Position numbers and translations under genes: made by a program
Shown: positions 17,168 through 26,139 of the stretch, one piece after another
How the letters are laid out: each line of letters starts with the position of its first letter
How positions within the stretch are numbered: the first letter of the stretch is position 1
Assembly: GCF_900104115.1 (NCBI RefSeq)
Contig: NZ_FNJM01000006.1
Location: 123,705 to 187,704 of the forward strand
Origin: Clostridium gasigenes
GTDB lineage: Bacteria; Bacillota; Clostridia; Clostridiales; Clostridiaceae
Length of the DNA: 64,000 bases
Direction of reading: 5' to 3'
The notes under the pieces: model-generated
Told to the model about the DNA's origin: nothing
The model's input: only the letters and a program-made list of their open reading frames with translations
Database searches by the model: none

Positions 17168-18436
17168 ATGAAAAATAAAAAACTTCTATCAGCAATAATG
17201 GGACTTATGTTAGTTGTACTATTAGGACTTAGTGTAGGCAATGTTGATAAGGTACTTGGAAATAAGCCTAAGGAAGATAAAAACCAACAAGAAGATAAAG
17301 CTGTTATAAAAAACATTGAGGAACCTGAAGTGGAAAAAACAAAAACTATAGAAATAGTTGCCACCGGTGATGTGTTAATTCATAAAGAGATTTTAGATAC
17401 TCAATATGACGCTACAAAAGATAGCTATGATTTTAACAATAATTTTCAATATATAAAAAGATACTTAGAAAATGCAGATTTAACAATATCAAATTTAGAA
17501 ACAACTTTAGCAGGAAAAGAGAATTATGGATACTCAGGATATCCTTCTTTTAATTCACCAGATTCTTTAGCTGATGCAATGAAAATGGCGGGCATTGATG
17601 TTGTTGCTAATATGAATAACCATGCTTTAGATAGAGATGTTAAAGGATATAAAAGAACAAGACAAACACTAGTAGATAAAGGTTTTGATGTAATAGGAAC
17701 AAGAGCAACGGATAAAGATAAAAGGTATGTAATAAAAGATGTAAAAGGAATTAAGATGGGGATAACATCTTATGGATACACTATGACTGCAACAGATAAT
17801 AAAAGAGGCTTAAATGGAATTGTTATACCAGAAGATATATTACCTTTAATGAATAGTTTTCATCCTGATAATTTAAATTGGGATTTAGAAAATATGAAAG
17901 CGCAAATAGCAAATATGAAAGCTGATGGAGCAGAGGTTATTGTATTTTATATGCATTGGGGAGATGAATATGAGTTAGAGCCAAATGCTATGCAAGTGAA
18001 AATAGCACAATTTTTAGCTGATGAAAAAGTAGATATAATATTTGGGACACATCCTCATTCCCTTCAACCAATAGATATATTAAAGTCTTCAGATGGAAAA
18101 AGTGAAACTCCTGTAATTTATTCAATGGGAAACTTTTTATCAAGTCAAAGAACTGAAAGAATACAAAATCCATATACAGAAGATGGGGTAATAGTGTCAG
18201 TTAACATAACTAAAAATTTGGAAAGTAATGAAATTGTAGTAGAAACACCAACTTATATACCAACATGGGTTAACTGGTACGAGAAGAAGGACAAGCTGTT
18301 TTATGAAGTTGTGCCTGCAACTATAAATGATGCAGAATATCTTACAGAAGAAGGAAAGAAAAGAGTTGTGGAATCTTACAATAGAACAAAGGGCGTTATA
18401 GAAAAGTATAATGAGAAAATAAAAGTAAAAGAATAA
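17168..18436 (+). CDS. CapA-family metallophosphatase-like protein (PGA_cap)
   Basis: 422 residues. A signal or anchor sequence covers about residues 8-26, then a charged linker. The PGA_cap domain starts at about residue 57: IVATGDVLIHKE, NLETTLAG, NMNNHALDRDVKGY, VFYMHWGDEYE, IIFGTHPHSLQPI, each carrying the conserved acidic or His residues of the calcineurin-like fold. Related proteins take part in poly-gamma-glutamate capsule formation, but no capBC genes are nearby and the family also appears alone in many clostridia, so the substrate is uncertain. Extracytoplasmic location likely. Confidence 0.85.
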   Translation: MKNKKLLSAIMGLMLVVLLGLSVGNVDKVLGNKPKEDKNQQEDKAVIKNIEEPEVEKTKTIEIVATGDVLIHKEILDTQYDATKDSYDFNNNFQYIKRYLENADLTISNLETTLAGKENYGYSGYPSFNSPDSLADAMKMAGIDVVANMNNHALDRDVKGYKRTRQTLVDKGFDVIGTRATDKDKRYVIKDVKGIKMGITSYGYTMTATDNKRGLNGIVIPEDILPLMNSFHPDNLNWDLENMKAQIANMKADGAEVIVFYMHWGDEYELEPNAMQVKIAQFLADEKVDIIFGTHPHSLQPIDILKSSDGKSETPVIYSMGNFLSSQRTERIQNPYTEDGVIVSVNITKNLESNEIVVETPTYIPTWVNWYEKKDKLFYEVVPATINDAEYLTEEGKKRVVESYNRTKGVIEKYNEKIKVKE

Positions 18437-18496
18437 AAAGTAGTAGATTTTTGATGAATTAATAGGCAATATATATTAAAAAATTCCACTATTGTG

Positions 18497-18526
18497 TATA
18501 ATGTGCTAAAATAGTGCAAATAGTGC
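18497..18526 (+). promoter_or_regulatory. Putative promoter -10 with tandem 9-mer
   Basis: TATAAT at 18497-18502, with no good -35, followed by two head-to-tail copies of AAATAGTGC (18509-18526) at about the transcription start of the sensor kinase gene. Direct repeats of about 9 bases suit a LytTR-type regulator, though they abut instead of showing the usual gap. Confidence 0.4.
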
Positions 18527-18619
18527 AATTGTTAAAACAAGGTATTGGTAAGGGTCGATTATTAATAAAAGAACTATTAATGAAGTAGAGAAAAGGGCGA
18601 TGGGGGATAAACTAAGGAT

Positions 18620-19840
18620 ATGAGAGATATAGTAAATTCATTAACAATTATATTTATTATGATACTTTATAAAGAGCTATTTAAAGTAAATATTAAAGAT
18701 ATATTTAAAATTATATCTTTAATATTAGTGGTAGCTCTTGTTATTAATAGATTTATTGGTTCACATTGGCAAAGTTTTATTTTAATAACATTGATTGAGG
18801 TAGGAGTACTTAGTTATGTGCTTAAAAAGAAATTAAATATAAGTTTAGAAAGGTTAATGATATGTAAAACAATTATTTTTATAGTTAGAGGATTATTTTT
18901 TGCTAATAATCAATATAATATGGATAATAGAATAGAAATTATTAGGTTCGCTATTGCTTGTGTATTTAGCATTATAGTAATGAAAATCATATTGAAAAAG
19001 AAAAAAATTAATGTAGACGAATTAGTAATGGAATATTCTATATGTGGAAGTGTAATTATTAATATCTTAGTTTTATTAACAATAATAAAGTTGATTGATA
19101 TTGTTAATATAGATTATGAAGTAATATTAATAGAGATATTTATTTTGACATTTTTAATAATATTTTTAAATACGTATTATTATAAATCCTTTTGTAAAAT
19201 AAAAATAGAAAAGGAAAAAATAGAAAACTCTTATAGATATAATAAAGTGGTAAATGGGTTGATTGAACATATAAAGGGTAATCAGCATGAGTATAAAAAT
19301 CATCTTAATACAATTACTTCTATTATATATTTAAGTACAGATATAATAGAAGCTAAAAAAGAAGTTAACAAATATATGGAAATTATAAGCCAGGAAGTCG
19401 ATTTAAATAAAGTGTTATCGATAGATAATATGATAATAAAAGCAATAATATATAGTAAAATATTAGAATGTGAAGAGAAAGGCATAGAATTCACTTTTAA
19501 TATAAAGGGTGATATTAAAAAATTGAATATTGAAAGTTCCGATTTAACAGTAATACTAAGCAATGTATTAAATAATGCAATTGAAGCATGCGAAAAATCA
19601 ATTAGAAAAAAAATTCAACTTGAAATAGATATTAATGAAAGAAAACATGTAACAATAAAAAATACTGTGGAAGATATAAATATATCAGAGCTAGGTAGCT
19701 TCTCAAAACTAGGGTTTTCGAAAAAGGGTAAAAATAGAGGATATGGGTTATACAATGTAAAGAAAATAGTTGGAAAATATTATGGACAAGTAAATATAGT
19801 ATTAGAAGATGAGTGGGTAGTTGTTAATATAATCATATAA
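18620..19840 (+). CDS. AgrC-like sensor histidine kinase (GHKL type)
   Basis: 406 residues. About six hydrophobic segments fill the first 190 residues, then an unusual H box (QHEYKNHLNTI), an N box (SNVLNNAIEAC) and a G box (GYGLYNVKKIVGKYYG). This is the layout of peptide-pheromone sensors such as AgrC and ComD. It is followed at once by a LytTR response regulator and 1 kb later by a peptide exporter, suggesting control of that locus. No agrB or agrD is visible. The ATG has a loosely placed GGGGG site. Confidence 0.88.
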   Translation: MRDIVNSLTIIFIMILYKELFKVNIKDIFKIISLILVVALVINRFIGSHWQSFILITLIEVGVLSYVLKKKLNISLERLMICKTIIFIVRGLFFANNQYNMDNRIEIIRFAIACVFSIIVMKIILKKKKINVDELVMEYSICGSVIINILVLLTIIKLIDIVNIDYEVILIEIFILTFLIIFLNTYYYKSFCKIKIEKEKIENSYRYNKVVNGLIEHIKGNQHEYKNHLNTITSIIYLSTDIIEAKKEVNKYMEIISQEVDLNKVLSIDNMIIKAIIYSKILECEEKGIEFTFNIKGDIKKLNIESSDLTVILSNVLNNAIEACEKSIRKKIQLEIDINERKHVTIKNTVEDINISELGSFSKLGFSKKGKNRGYGLYNVKKIVGKYYGQVNIVLEDEWVVVNIII

Positions 19841-19842
19841 AA

Positions 19843-19889
19843 AAATTATAAAATAGACTAGCGTATTGAGTAGCTATTTTTGAAGGTAA
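19843..19889 (+). repeat. Intercistronic hairpin, degenerate member of dispersed family
   Basis: AAAATAGACTA pairs with TAG-CTATTTT around GCGTATTGAG. It shares the AATAGA ... CTATTTT core with the hairpins at 41635, 50947 and 51072 but lacks the AAGG/CCTT ends. It lies between the kinase and regulator genes. Confidence 0.4.
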
Positions 19890-19923
19890 CTTAAATATTA
19901 AAGGGGTAAGATGGGGTGAATCT

Positions 19924-20673
19924 ATGAATATATTAATTGTAGAAGATATTGACGTGCAAAGAAGGGCATTAGTACAGATAATAAAGGCAAGCTTTGAAGA
20001 TATTAATATTTATTCAGCAGAAAATGCTACTACTGCAATAAGGATTTTAGAAGAAAAAAATATTAATCTATTTATATTAGACATAAACCTAGAGGGTGAA
20101 TCAGGAATAGATCTTGCGAAAAAAATAAGAGAATATAATAGATATGAATTAACAGGGGTAGTATTTATTACATCAGAAATTATGCATTTACTTAATGCTT
20201 TCAAGGATATACATTGTTATGATTATCTAGTAAAGCCTTATAATGAAGATGAAATAAGTAGAATAATAAATGTGTTTTTAAATCACAATAGAGAAATTAA
20301 AAATGATGATATAGATGATAATTATACTTTTTTAAACTTGGATAAGGATATAAGGATTAAACTGTATCATAGAGATGTTATTTTTATAGAATATTGTTTA
20401 AATAGGTGCAAAGTACATACTAAAAAGAATATATATAAAATAAAGGGTAAGTCATTAAGCAGTTTAGTTGCTGAAATGGATTCTAGAGATTTAGTGCAAT
20501 CTCATAAATCTTATGTGATAAATATAAATCATATAAATGCTATTATAAAAGATTATGAGAAGCTGTGGAGTATCAATTTTCATGATTACAGTGAAGAAGC
20601 AAAGCTTGGATATACATATAAAAATAATGTGCTAAGTTTATTAGCGCGTAAAGAGGTAGATAATAGAAGTTAG
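19924..20673 (+). CDS. LytTR-family response regulator (AgrA-like)
   Basis: 249 residues. The receiver domain (about 1-120) has the acidic pair in VEDIDVQRR, phospho-acceptor Asp in FILDINLEGESG, and the conserved Lys in LVKPYNEDE. The C-terminal half is a LytTR DNA-binding domain (FIEYCLNRCKVHTKK, LVQSHKSYVININHI). Such regulators bind paired direct repeats and activate peptide or bacteriocin genes. AAGGGG site; 83 bases after the kinase gene, and followed by a strong terminator, so the two genes form a closed operon. Confidence 0.92.
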   Translation: MNILIVEDIDVQRRALVQIIKASFEDINIYSAENATTAIRILEEKNINLFILDINLEGESGIDLAKKIREYNRYELTGVVFITSEIMHLLNAFKDIHCYDYLVKPYNEDEISRIINVFLNHNREIKNDDIDDNYTFLNLDKDIRIKLYHRDVIFIEYCLNRCKVHTKKNIYKIKGKSLSSLVAEMDSRDLVQSHKSYVININHINAIIKDYEKLWSINFHDYSEEAKLGYTYKNNVLSLLARKEVDNRS

Positions 20674-20725
20674 AAAATCTTAGAGATATTAAAAAAAGAG
20701 AAGTTATAGTAGCTATTAAAAAGAT

Positions 20726-20766
20726 ACCACTACAAAATATTTAAGATATTTTGTAGTGGTTTTTTG
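20726..20766 (+). terminator. Intrinsic terminator after LytTR regulator
   Basis: ACCACTACAAAATAT / ATATTTTGTAGTGGT with a short loop, then TTTTTGTTTT. Confidence 0.93.
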
Positions 20767-20932
20767 TTTTAAAACAACAAATTTTAATGTTGAAAAGAAG
20801 GGGATAGATATATATTAGGAAGTTTGATGTCAAAAATAGGCGTTTCGATACAATTTAAACATAAAAAGAGAAAAATGTATTACAATGCAATTAAAGATTA
20901 GTATGAAGTATTGAAAATTTTAGGGGGACAAA

Positions 20933-23203
20933 ATGTGGAATAAAAGCTATTTAGTAAAACAACATGACATTACAGATTGTGCAGCAGCTTGTTTAGCTAC
21001 AGTGTGTATGTACTACAAAAAAGAAATTACTATTACAAAGCTTAGGGATATATTAGGAACTGACATAAAAGGAACAACACTTCTAGGGCTAGAAGATGGA
21101 GCGAAGAGATTAGGGTTTGATACAAGAGCTATAAGAATTGATAAGGAAGGTTTTCAAACAAAATTTACATTGCCAGCTATAGCACATGTAATTACTAAAG
21201 AAGGTTTAAGCCATTTTGTAATAATACATAAAATAAAAGGCGGAGTAGTTACAGTATTAGACCCAGCAAGGGATAAAGAAAAAGTTAGTGTAGATAAATT
21301 TTTTGAAACCTTTGATGGAGTAATTGTGGTACTTGTACCTAATAATGAATTTAATCCAGGGAAAATAAAGGGAACTGGAATGTTATCTAAGTTTATAAGC
21401 TTGTTAACACCACAAAAAAAGCTGTTTATATATTCAATTTTAGCGTCAGCATTATTGACTATGCTTGGAATAGCATCAGCCTTTTTCAATAAAATTTTAA
21501 TGGATGAAATATTACCATATCAGCTTAAAAATCAGTTGAATGCATTTATTATAGGATTTTTACTTTTAGGGTTTACGCAAATATCATTAGGTGCCATAAG
21601 GCAACATATGTTACTATATCTATCACAAAAAATAGATATTCCTTTATTGCTTGGATATTTTAAACATGTATACAAACTACCTATGAGTTTTTTTGCTAGT
21701 AGAAAGGTAGGAGATATATTAACAAGGTTTAGTGATGCATTTACTATAAAAGATATTTTAACTTCTGTTTCATTATCTTTAGTTATGGATATAGTACTTG
21801 CAGTAGTTTCAGCAGGGATTTTATATGTTATGAACAGCACATTATTTATAATAGTTTTGATTTTAACATTAGTAAGTGCTGTGTTAATTTATATATTTAA
21901 ACATCCATATAAAAAGATAAACATAGAGCAAATGGAAGCTGGAGCAAAATTAAACAGTCAAATTATAGAAAGCTTAAAAGGTATTGAAACTATAAAAATA
22001 CATGCAGCAGAAGAAAAAACAATGGAAAAACTTGAAAGTGATTATATAAGAACTTTAAGAATTTCTTTTAAAGAGGGAGTTTTATCAAATATACAAGGGA
22101 CTATATCTGGAGGGGTATCAACTATAGGTAATTTAGTGCTTATGTATATAGGTGCAAGAATGATAATGAATGGAGATATTACATTAGGTAGTTTAATGGC
22201 ATTTACAACTCTTTCAGGATATTTTATGGATCCAATAGGAAGGTTAATAAGCATACAATTAAGTATTCAAGAAGCTAGTATTTCTTTAAAAAGAATATCT
22301 GAAATTTATGAAATAGAAAAGGAACAAGATGAAGAAATAGACAAAATAGCAATCGATTCTGTTCATGGAGATGTTAGTTTAAAGAATGTAACTTTTAGAT
22401 ATGGAAGCAGAAAGCCTGTATTAAATGATATATCTATAAATATACCTAAGGGTAAAAAAGTAGCATTAGTTGGAGAATCCGGTAGTGGAAAGACTACCAT
22501 ATCAAAACTTCTTCTAAAATACTACACTCCTGAAGAAGGAGAAATAAATATAAATGACTATAATATTGAAGAATTAGACTTATATAGCTTAAGAAGAAGC
22601 TTATCTTATGTGCCACAAAACATAGAGCTTTTCTCAGGAAGTATAAGAGAAAATATAACTTTAGGTTGTGGAAATGCAAGCTATGAGGAAGTAAAAGTAG
22701 CTTGTGAAAATGCAGGTTGCAAAGAGTTTATAGAAAAGTTACCAGGTAAATACGATACTTATTTAGAAGAAGCTGGCGGAGGCTTATCAGGTGGAGAAAG
22801 ACAAAGACTTGCACTTGCAAGAGCCTTTATTAAAAAGCCAAAGTTCTTAATTTTAGATGAAGCAACAAGCAATTTAGATTTTATAAGTGAAGCTAAAATA
22901 TACAATACCTTATTTGTAAAGGGTAAAGATATTACTATGCTTATAATTGCTCATAGATTATCTACCATTAGAAATTGTGATATTATCTACGTTTTAGATA
23001 AAGGAAAAGTTGTTGAAGAAGGAAATCATGAAACACTTTTAAGTAAAAAGGGATATTACTATAAATTATATGTAAGCCAAGTTGGTGAAATAGATAAATC
23101 AAAATCTGAAAATGAAGATGATTCAAAAGAAGTTTTAGTAACAAAAAACATTGATGAGAATGAAGTAGTTTTATTTGAGGGGGAAGAGTATGAGTACAGT
23201 TGA
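20933..23203 (+). CDS. Peptide cleavage/export ABC transporter with C39 peptidase domain
   Basis: 756 residues. C39 protease at the N-terminus: catalytic Cys16 in HDITDCAAACLA, His in GLSHFVII and Asp in VLDPA. Then a six-helix ABC membrane domain (about 160-440) and an ATPase with Walker A GESGSGKTT, signature LSGGERQRLALA, Walker B FLILDEATSNLD and the switch His in IIAHRLST. This class removes double-glycine leaders while exporting the peptide. A charged tail of about 40 residues follows. The stop overlaps the next gene by 14 bases. Its likely substrate is encoded at 24973. Confidence 0.96.
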   Translation: MWNKSYLVKQHDITDCAAACLATVCMYYKKEITITKLRDILGTDIKGTTLLGLEDGAKRLGFDTRAIRIDKEGFQTKFTLPAIAHVITKEGLSHFVIIHKIKGGVVTVLDPARDKEKVSVDKFFETFDGVIVVLVPNNEFNPGKIKGTGMLSKFISLLTPQKKLFIYSILASALLTMLGIASAFFNKILMDEILPYQLKNQLNAFIIGFLLLGFTQISLGAIRQHMLLYLSQKIDIPLLLGYFKHVYKLPMSFFASRKVGDILTRFSDAFTIKDILTSVSLSLVMDIVLAVVSAGILYVMNSTLFIIVLILTLVSAVLIYIFKHPYKKINIEQMEAGAKLNSQIIESLKGIETIKIHAAEEKTMEKLESDYIRTLRISFKEGVLSNIQGTISGGVSTIGNLVLMYIGARMIMNGDITLGSLMAFTTLSGYFMDPIGRLISIQLSIQEASISLKRISEIYEIEKEQDEEIDKIAIDSVHGDVSLKNVTFRYGSRKPVLNDISINIPKGKKVALVGESGSGKTTISKLLLKYYTPEEGEININDYNIEELDLYSLRRSLSYVPQNIELFSGSIRENITLGCGNASYEEVKVACENAGCKEFIEKLPGKYDTYLEEAGGGLSGGERQRLALARAFIKKPKFLILDEATSNLDFISEAKIYNTLFVKGKDITMLIIAHRLSTIRNCDIIYVLDKGKVVEEGNHETLLSKKGYYYKLYVSQVGEIDKSKSENEDDSKEVLVTKNIDENEVVLFEGEEYEYS

Positions 23204-23687
23204 GAAAATAGTAATAAGAGAAAATAAGGTTTTGAAATTAAATAATGTGTTAGTAAGAGAAATTAGTCAAAATGAACTTATAGATATTGATAAAATAGCT
23301 TATATGATGGATAGCTATATAAAATCAAAAGGAACTTCTACTCTAGGACCAATGATAAATTATTCAACTGTAGAAATAGATGAAAGTGGACAACCTAATA
23401 TAATTATAAAGTTAATGGTTCAGCTTAAAACTTTCATAAATAAAGTGGACTTGCCATATGACACTAAATCACAAATTAGAATTACTAATTGTTTATTTGC
23501 AAGATTTAATGAAAAAGAAGAAAATTTACAATTTGCATATCAAAAATTAGGAGTATATGCCTTTGAAAATAATATAAAGCTTAAAGGAGATTCTTATACT
23601 GTATTTGTAAAGCAGGAAGAAAATGAATTTGTAGCGGATGTATTTATGGAAACTTTGAAAGGTGGGGAGCTATTTGAAAGTCTATAA
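23190..23687 (+). CDS. GyrI/DUF5085-like protein of the peptide export operon
   Basis: 165 residues. I chose the ATG at 23190 after GAGGGGGAAGAG; an upstream in-frame TTG is less likely. The pattern (STLGPMINYSTVEID, then alternating beta strands, then QFAYQKLGVYAFENNIKLKG) resembles the SHS2/GyrI-like small-ligand-binding fold, possibly DUF5085; this is a fold-level impression. No signal peptide or membrane segment. It overlaps the ABC transporter gene and the HlyD gene by 14 bases each, so it is translationally coupled to both and probably serves export or self-protection. A 3' fragment of a second copy lies at 26140. Confidence 0.6.
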   Translation: MSTVEKIVIRENKVLKLNNVLVREISQNELIDIDKIAYMMDSYIKSKGTSTLGPMINYSTVEIDESGQPNIIIKLMVQLKTFINKVDLPYDTKSQIRITNCLFARFNEKEENLQFAYQKLGVYAFENNIKLKGDSYTVFVKQEENEFVADVFMETLKGGELFESL

Positions 23688-24786
23688 TTTAAATGAAATA
23701 ACAGATAGTAAAGTGCTTTATGATAAAAGACCACCAAAGTTTATGAATTATTTAGTTTTAATAGTAACAGTGTTAATAGGAGTAGCTATAATATGGGCTA
23801 ATAAAAATGTAAAGACATTTATAATAAAAGGCCAGGGAATAGTGGCATCTGAAAAGAAATCATATGTTATGGCGAAAGCACCAGGAGAAATAAAAGAAGT
23901 TTTTATAGAAGAAGGCAAAGAAGTGAAAGCTGGAGATGTTCTATTCACAACAAATGGTATAGAAGCAGAACTTCAATTGCAGCAAGTTATAGCTCAAATT
24001 AATAATTTTAATAATAGAATTGAATTGTTAAAAGGTGCTGAAAAAAATGCGACTAATGGAACTAATAAGTTCGATAAAAATGATGCTGTAGAAGTGGAAT
24101 TTTATAATAAATTATCAGAGGCATACGTTGCAAGAAAAGAATTTGAAGTAAATGTACAAGCTTTAAAAGATCAAGGAGCTGACGAAAAGCAAATTAATGA
24201 ATATATAAAAACTCAAAAAAACAAAGCTAGTGAACAATATTATAAAACAATATCAGCTTTTACAAATGAAAGAAAGCAATATGACTTAGAAGTAGTAAAA
24301 CTAGAAGCACAAAAAGTAGCCTTAGAAAAAAATAAAGAAGAATTTAAGGTGTTAGCTCAAAGTAGTGGAATTATTCATATTAATTCACCGTTAACAACTG
24401 GAATGGTACTCCAAGGTGGAGCTTTAGTTGGGACTATAACAAATAAAGAAGATGAACTTATTATAGAAACAATGCTACCATCTAGTGATAGACCAAGAAT
24501 CCATAATGGAGATGAGGTTTCAATAATGGTTGGAGGACTTTTACAATCAGAGTATGGAACCATACCTGGAAAGGTACTTAACATAGATGAAGATGCAACC
24601 GTAGACAATGAAAAAGGAAATGTATATTTCAAGGCAAAAATTAAGCCTGATAGAACATATCTTGAAGATTCGAAAGGTGAAAAGGTTAATTTAACAATAG
24701 GTATGGTAACAGAAACAAGAGTTAAGTATGAAAAGATTACCTATATGAAATATATATTAGAACAAATTGGAGTTAAATTTAATTAG
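23674..24786 (+). CDS. HlyD/MFP-type secretion accessory protein
   Basis: 370 residues from a TTG at 23674 (site GGTGGGGAG 7 bases before). A related sequence at 26327 keeps exactly this start and site, supporting the choice. One membrane segment near residues 25-43 (LVLIVTVLIGVAIIW), a lipoyl-like half (VMAKAPGEIKEVFIEEGKEV, AGDVLF), a coiled-coil of about 120 residues, and a beta-barrel region (PSSDRPRIHNGDEVSIMVGG). Such proteins link the C39 ABC exporter to the cell wall side in Gram-positives. Fragments of duplicates occur at 26327, 27879 and 29203. Confidence 0.88.
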   Translation: MKVYNLNEITDSKVLYDKRPPKFMNYLVLIVTVLIGVAIIWANKNVKTFIIKGQGIVASEKKSYVMAKAPGEIKEVFIEEGKEVKAGDVLFTTNGIEAELQLQQVIAQINNFNNRIELLKGAEKNATNGTNKFDKNDAVEVEFYNKLSEAYVARKEFEVNVQALKDQGADEKQINEYIKTQKNKASEQYYKTISAFTNERKQYDLEVVKLEAQKVALEKNKEEFKVLAQSSGIIHINSPLTTGMVLQGGALVGTITNKEDELIIETMLPSSDRPRIHNGDEVSIMVGGLLQSEYGTIPGKVLNIDEDATVDNEKGNVYFKAKIKPDRTYLEDSKGEKVNLTIGMVTETRVKYEKITYMKYILEQIGVKFN

Positions 24787-24972
24787 CCATTAGAGGAGAT
24801 TTAGTTAAATGTAAAATTTTATAATCATAGCGTGCTTAGAGTACAATAAAATCAAATGATTTAATTATGAACTGCATCTATAAATATAAAGGTTTACTTA
24901 TAAGGTGGTTGTGAAATTTTTACAATGAACTAGAAATCCTTTAAAATATAAATATAAAAGGGGAAATATAAA

Positions 24973-25380
24973 ATGAGTACATTTGCATTAAAAAGAGGAT
25001 ATGAGTTACAATTACCAAATAGTTATGTAGGGATGGACAGAGAAGAAATGGAGTATGTTGATGGGGGTGGAGTTGGACGTAATTGGTGGAATTCTACAAA
25101 TTCTGTAGGGAATGCCATTGATTGCATAATATATTTGGTGCCTGCACTTAGTGCAATGAATACAGCTATGAAGCTTGGTAGATTAGCATCTGTGGGAAGA
25201 TCTGTAATGGTAGCGGGAATACAAGGAGCTTTAAAGAAGGCGAAAAAGGATTTTGCTATACAGTTTGCAGTTTCAGCAGTAAATGTATTACTAACTCTTT
25301 CTGGAATGTCAGTAGGAAAGGCAATTGCAACGGCTTTAGATAGAGTAGATGGATCTTATGACACATATGTTTTTGCATAG
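24973..25380 (+). CDS. Double-glycine-leader peptide precursor (putative bacteriocin)
   Basis: 135 residues. The N-terminal 32 residues form a C39-type leader: LQLPNSYVGMDREEMEYVDG followed by Gly-Gly at about 31-32. Cleavage there would release a peptide of about 103 residues starting near GVGRNWWNS, with two hydrophobic or amphipathic stretches (AIDCIIYLVPALSAMN; FAVSAVNVLLTLSGMSVGKA), a basic middle (ALKKAKKD) and a single Cys. It follows the exporter genes by 186 bases with its own AAAAGGGG site. Size is large for class II bacteriocins (usually 30-60 residues), so a pore-forming bacteriocin or another secreted peptide are both possible. Confidence 0.8.
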   Translation: MSTFALKRGYELQLPNSYVGMDREEMEYVDGGGVGRNWWNSTNSVGNAIDCIIYLVPALSAMNTAMKLGRLASVGRSVMVAGIQGALKKAKKDFAIQFAVSAVNVLLTLSGMSVGKAIATALDRVDGSYDTYVFA

Positions 25381-25451
25381 AAATATATAAGTATCAGACA
25401 TTTATAATTAATGTAGCAAAAATATTTATAAGAGGCTAGAAGTCTATTAAT

Positions 25452-25491
25452 GTGCAAGGTTTTTTAGTAAAAAGGCTAAAATACCTTGCAC
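25452..25491 (+). terminator. Stem-loop after the leader-peptide gene
   Basis: GTGCAAGGTTTTTTAG pairs with CTAAAATACCTTGCAC with one mismatch. No real T-run follows (TTATAAAATT), so it may act as a stabilising 3' end instead of a strong terminator. Confidence 0.6.
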
Positions 25492-25595
25492 TTATAAAAT
25501 TCATACTAGGATTCAAAGTAAGAGTTATATTCAGATAAAAAACATACTCTTAAGATGATATTTTTATTTAGGAACTTTAATATATGAATTCATAG

Positions 25596-25754
25596 GAAAA
25601 TGCATCTAATTACTTAAAAGAGAAACTAGTTAGAGCTTCTACACGGCAAAGTATAGATTAATTAATAGTTGACATTATTGTTGATTATGAAGAACTAAAT
25701 TCAAATAAGGATACAATTAATCCGTTAGCATATGCTAGGCGTTACGTAGTATAA
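25596..25754 (+). pseudogene. Short coding remnant with internal stop
   Basis: One frame reads ENASNYLKEKLVRASTRQ and, after an in-frame TAA, continues as VDIIVDYEELNSNKD...NPLAYARRYV to a stop at 25752. No start or ribosome binding site. The phrase STRQ recurs in another relic near 29617. I cannot assign a family; it appears to be debris of a lost gene. Confidence 0.35.
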
Positions 25755-25834
25755 GGAAAGTTGAAGAAGTTTTATATATTAAAAGTTAGATGTGTAGTAA
25801 TATACAATAGATGTTTTAAGGAGGACTATCCAAT

Positions 25835-25939
25835 ATGGATTATTTTAAGTATATACTTATAGCGATAAATTTTTTAACTTTAATTAGTTGTGTTTATGCT
25901 ATTTGGAAAATAAATAAAGTTCTAAAAAAATTTAAATAG
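25835..25939 (+). CDS. 34-residue membrane peptide
   Basis: Starts at an ATG 9 bases after AAGGAGG (an excellent site). The peptide has one hydrophobic helix (YILIAINFLTLISCVYAIW) followed by a strongly basic tail with Lys-Lys-Phe-Lys. It lies about 450 bases after the leader-peptide gene and before a structured region ending in a terminator. Candidates are an immunity peptide for the secreted product or a type I toxin-like membrane peptide; nothing in the sequence decides between them. Confidence 0.55.
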   Translation: MDYFKYILIAINFLTLISCVYAIWKINKVLKKFK

Positions 25940-25954
25940 TAGAATAGATATTTT

Positions 25955-26116
25955 AAAGTGATTATTTATGATACTGTCCTTGTGGCAAGAAATTTAAACT
26001 AATGGCAAAGGATCGTTAGAAAGCACCTTTAGGTGCTAGTTCTCTTGGGAACAATATGTGGAAATTAAATTAGAGAAAGCTACGATGAAATTTTATTTTT
26101 CAACGTAGCTTTTTCT
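25955..26116 (+). ncRNA. Candidate structured RNA ending in a terminator
   Basis: Between the 34-residue peptide and the next relic there are consecutive small hairpins (AGCACCTTTAGGTGCT; GTTCTCTTGGGAAC), locally richer in G and C than the surroundings, and then a perfect terminator at 26074-26116. No convincing coding frame, apart from a fragment reading CPCGKKFK that recalls a SEC-C zinc motif. It could be a small RNA, the 3' UTR of the peptide gene, or debris. Confidence 0.3.
26074..26116 (+). terminator. Intrinsic terminator
   Basis: GAGAAAGCTACG-A-TGAAA pairs with TTTCA-A-CGTAGCTTTTTCT. Confidence 0.85.
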
Positions 26117-26139
26117 TTGTTATATAGTTTTGTTGCTAG

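Noticed and set aside
20780..20932. LytTR-type direct repeats before the exporter genes (ACAATTTAA and ACAATGCAA)
   Set aside because: The spacing of 32 bases does not match the usual 21-22, and the match is loose.
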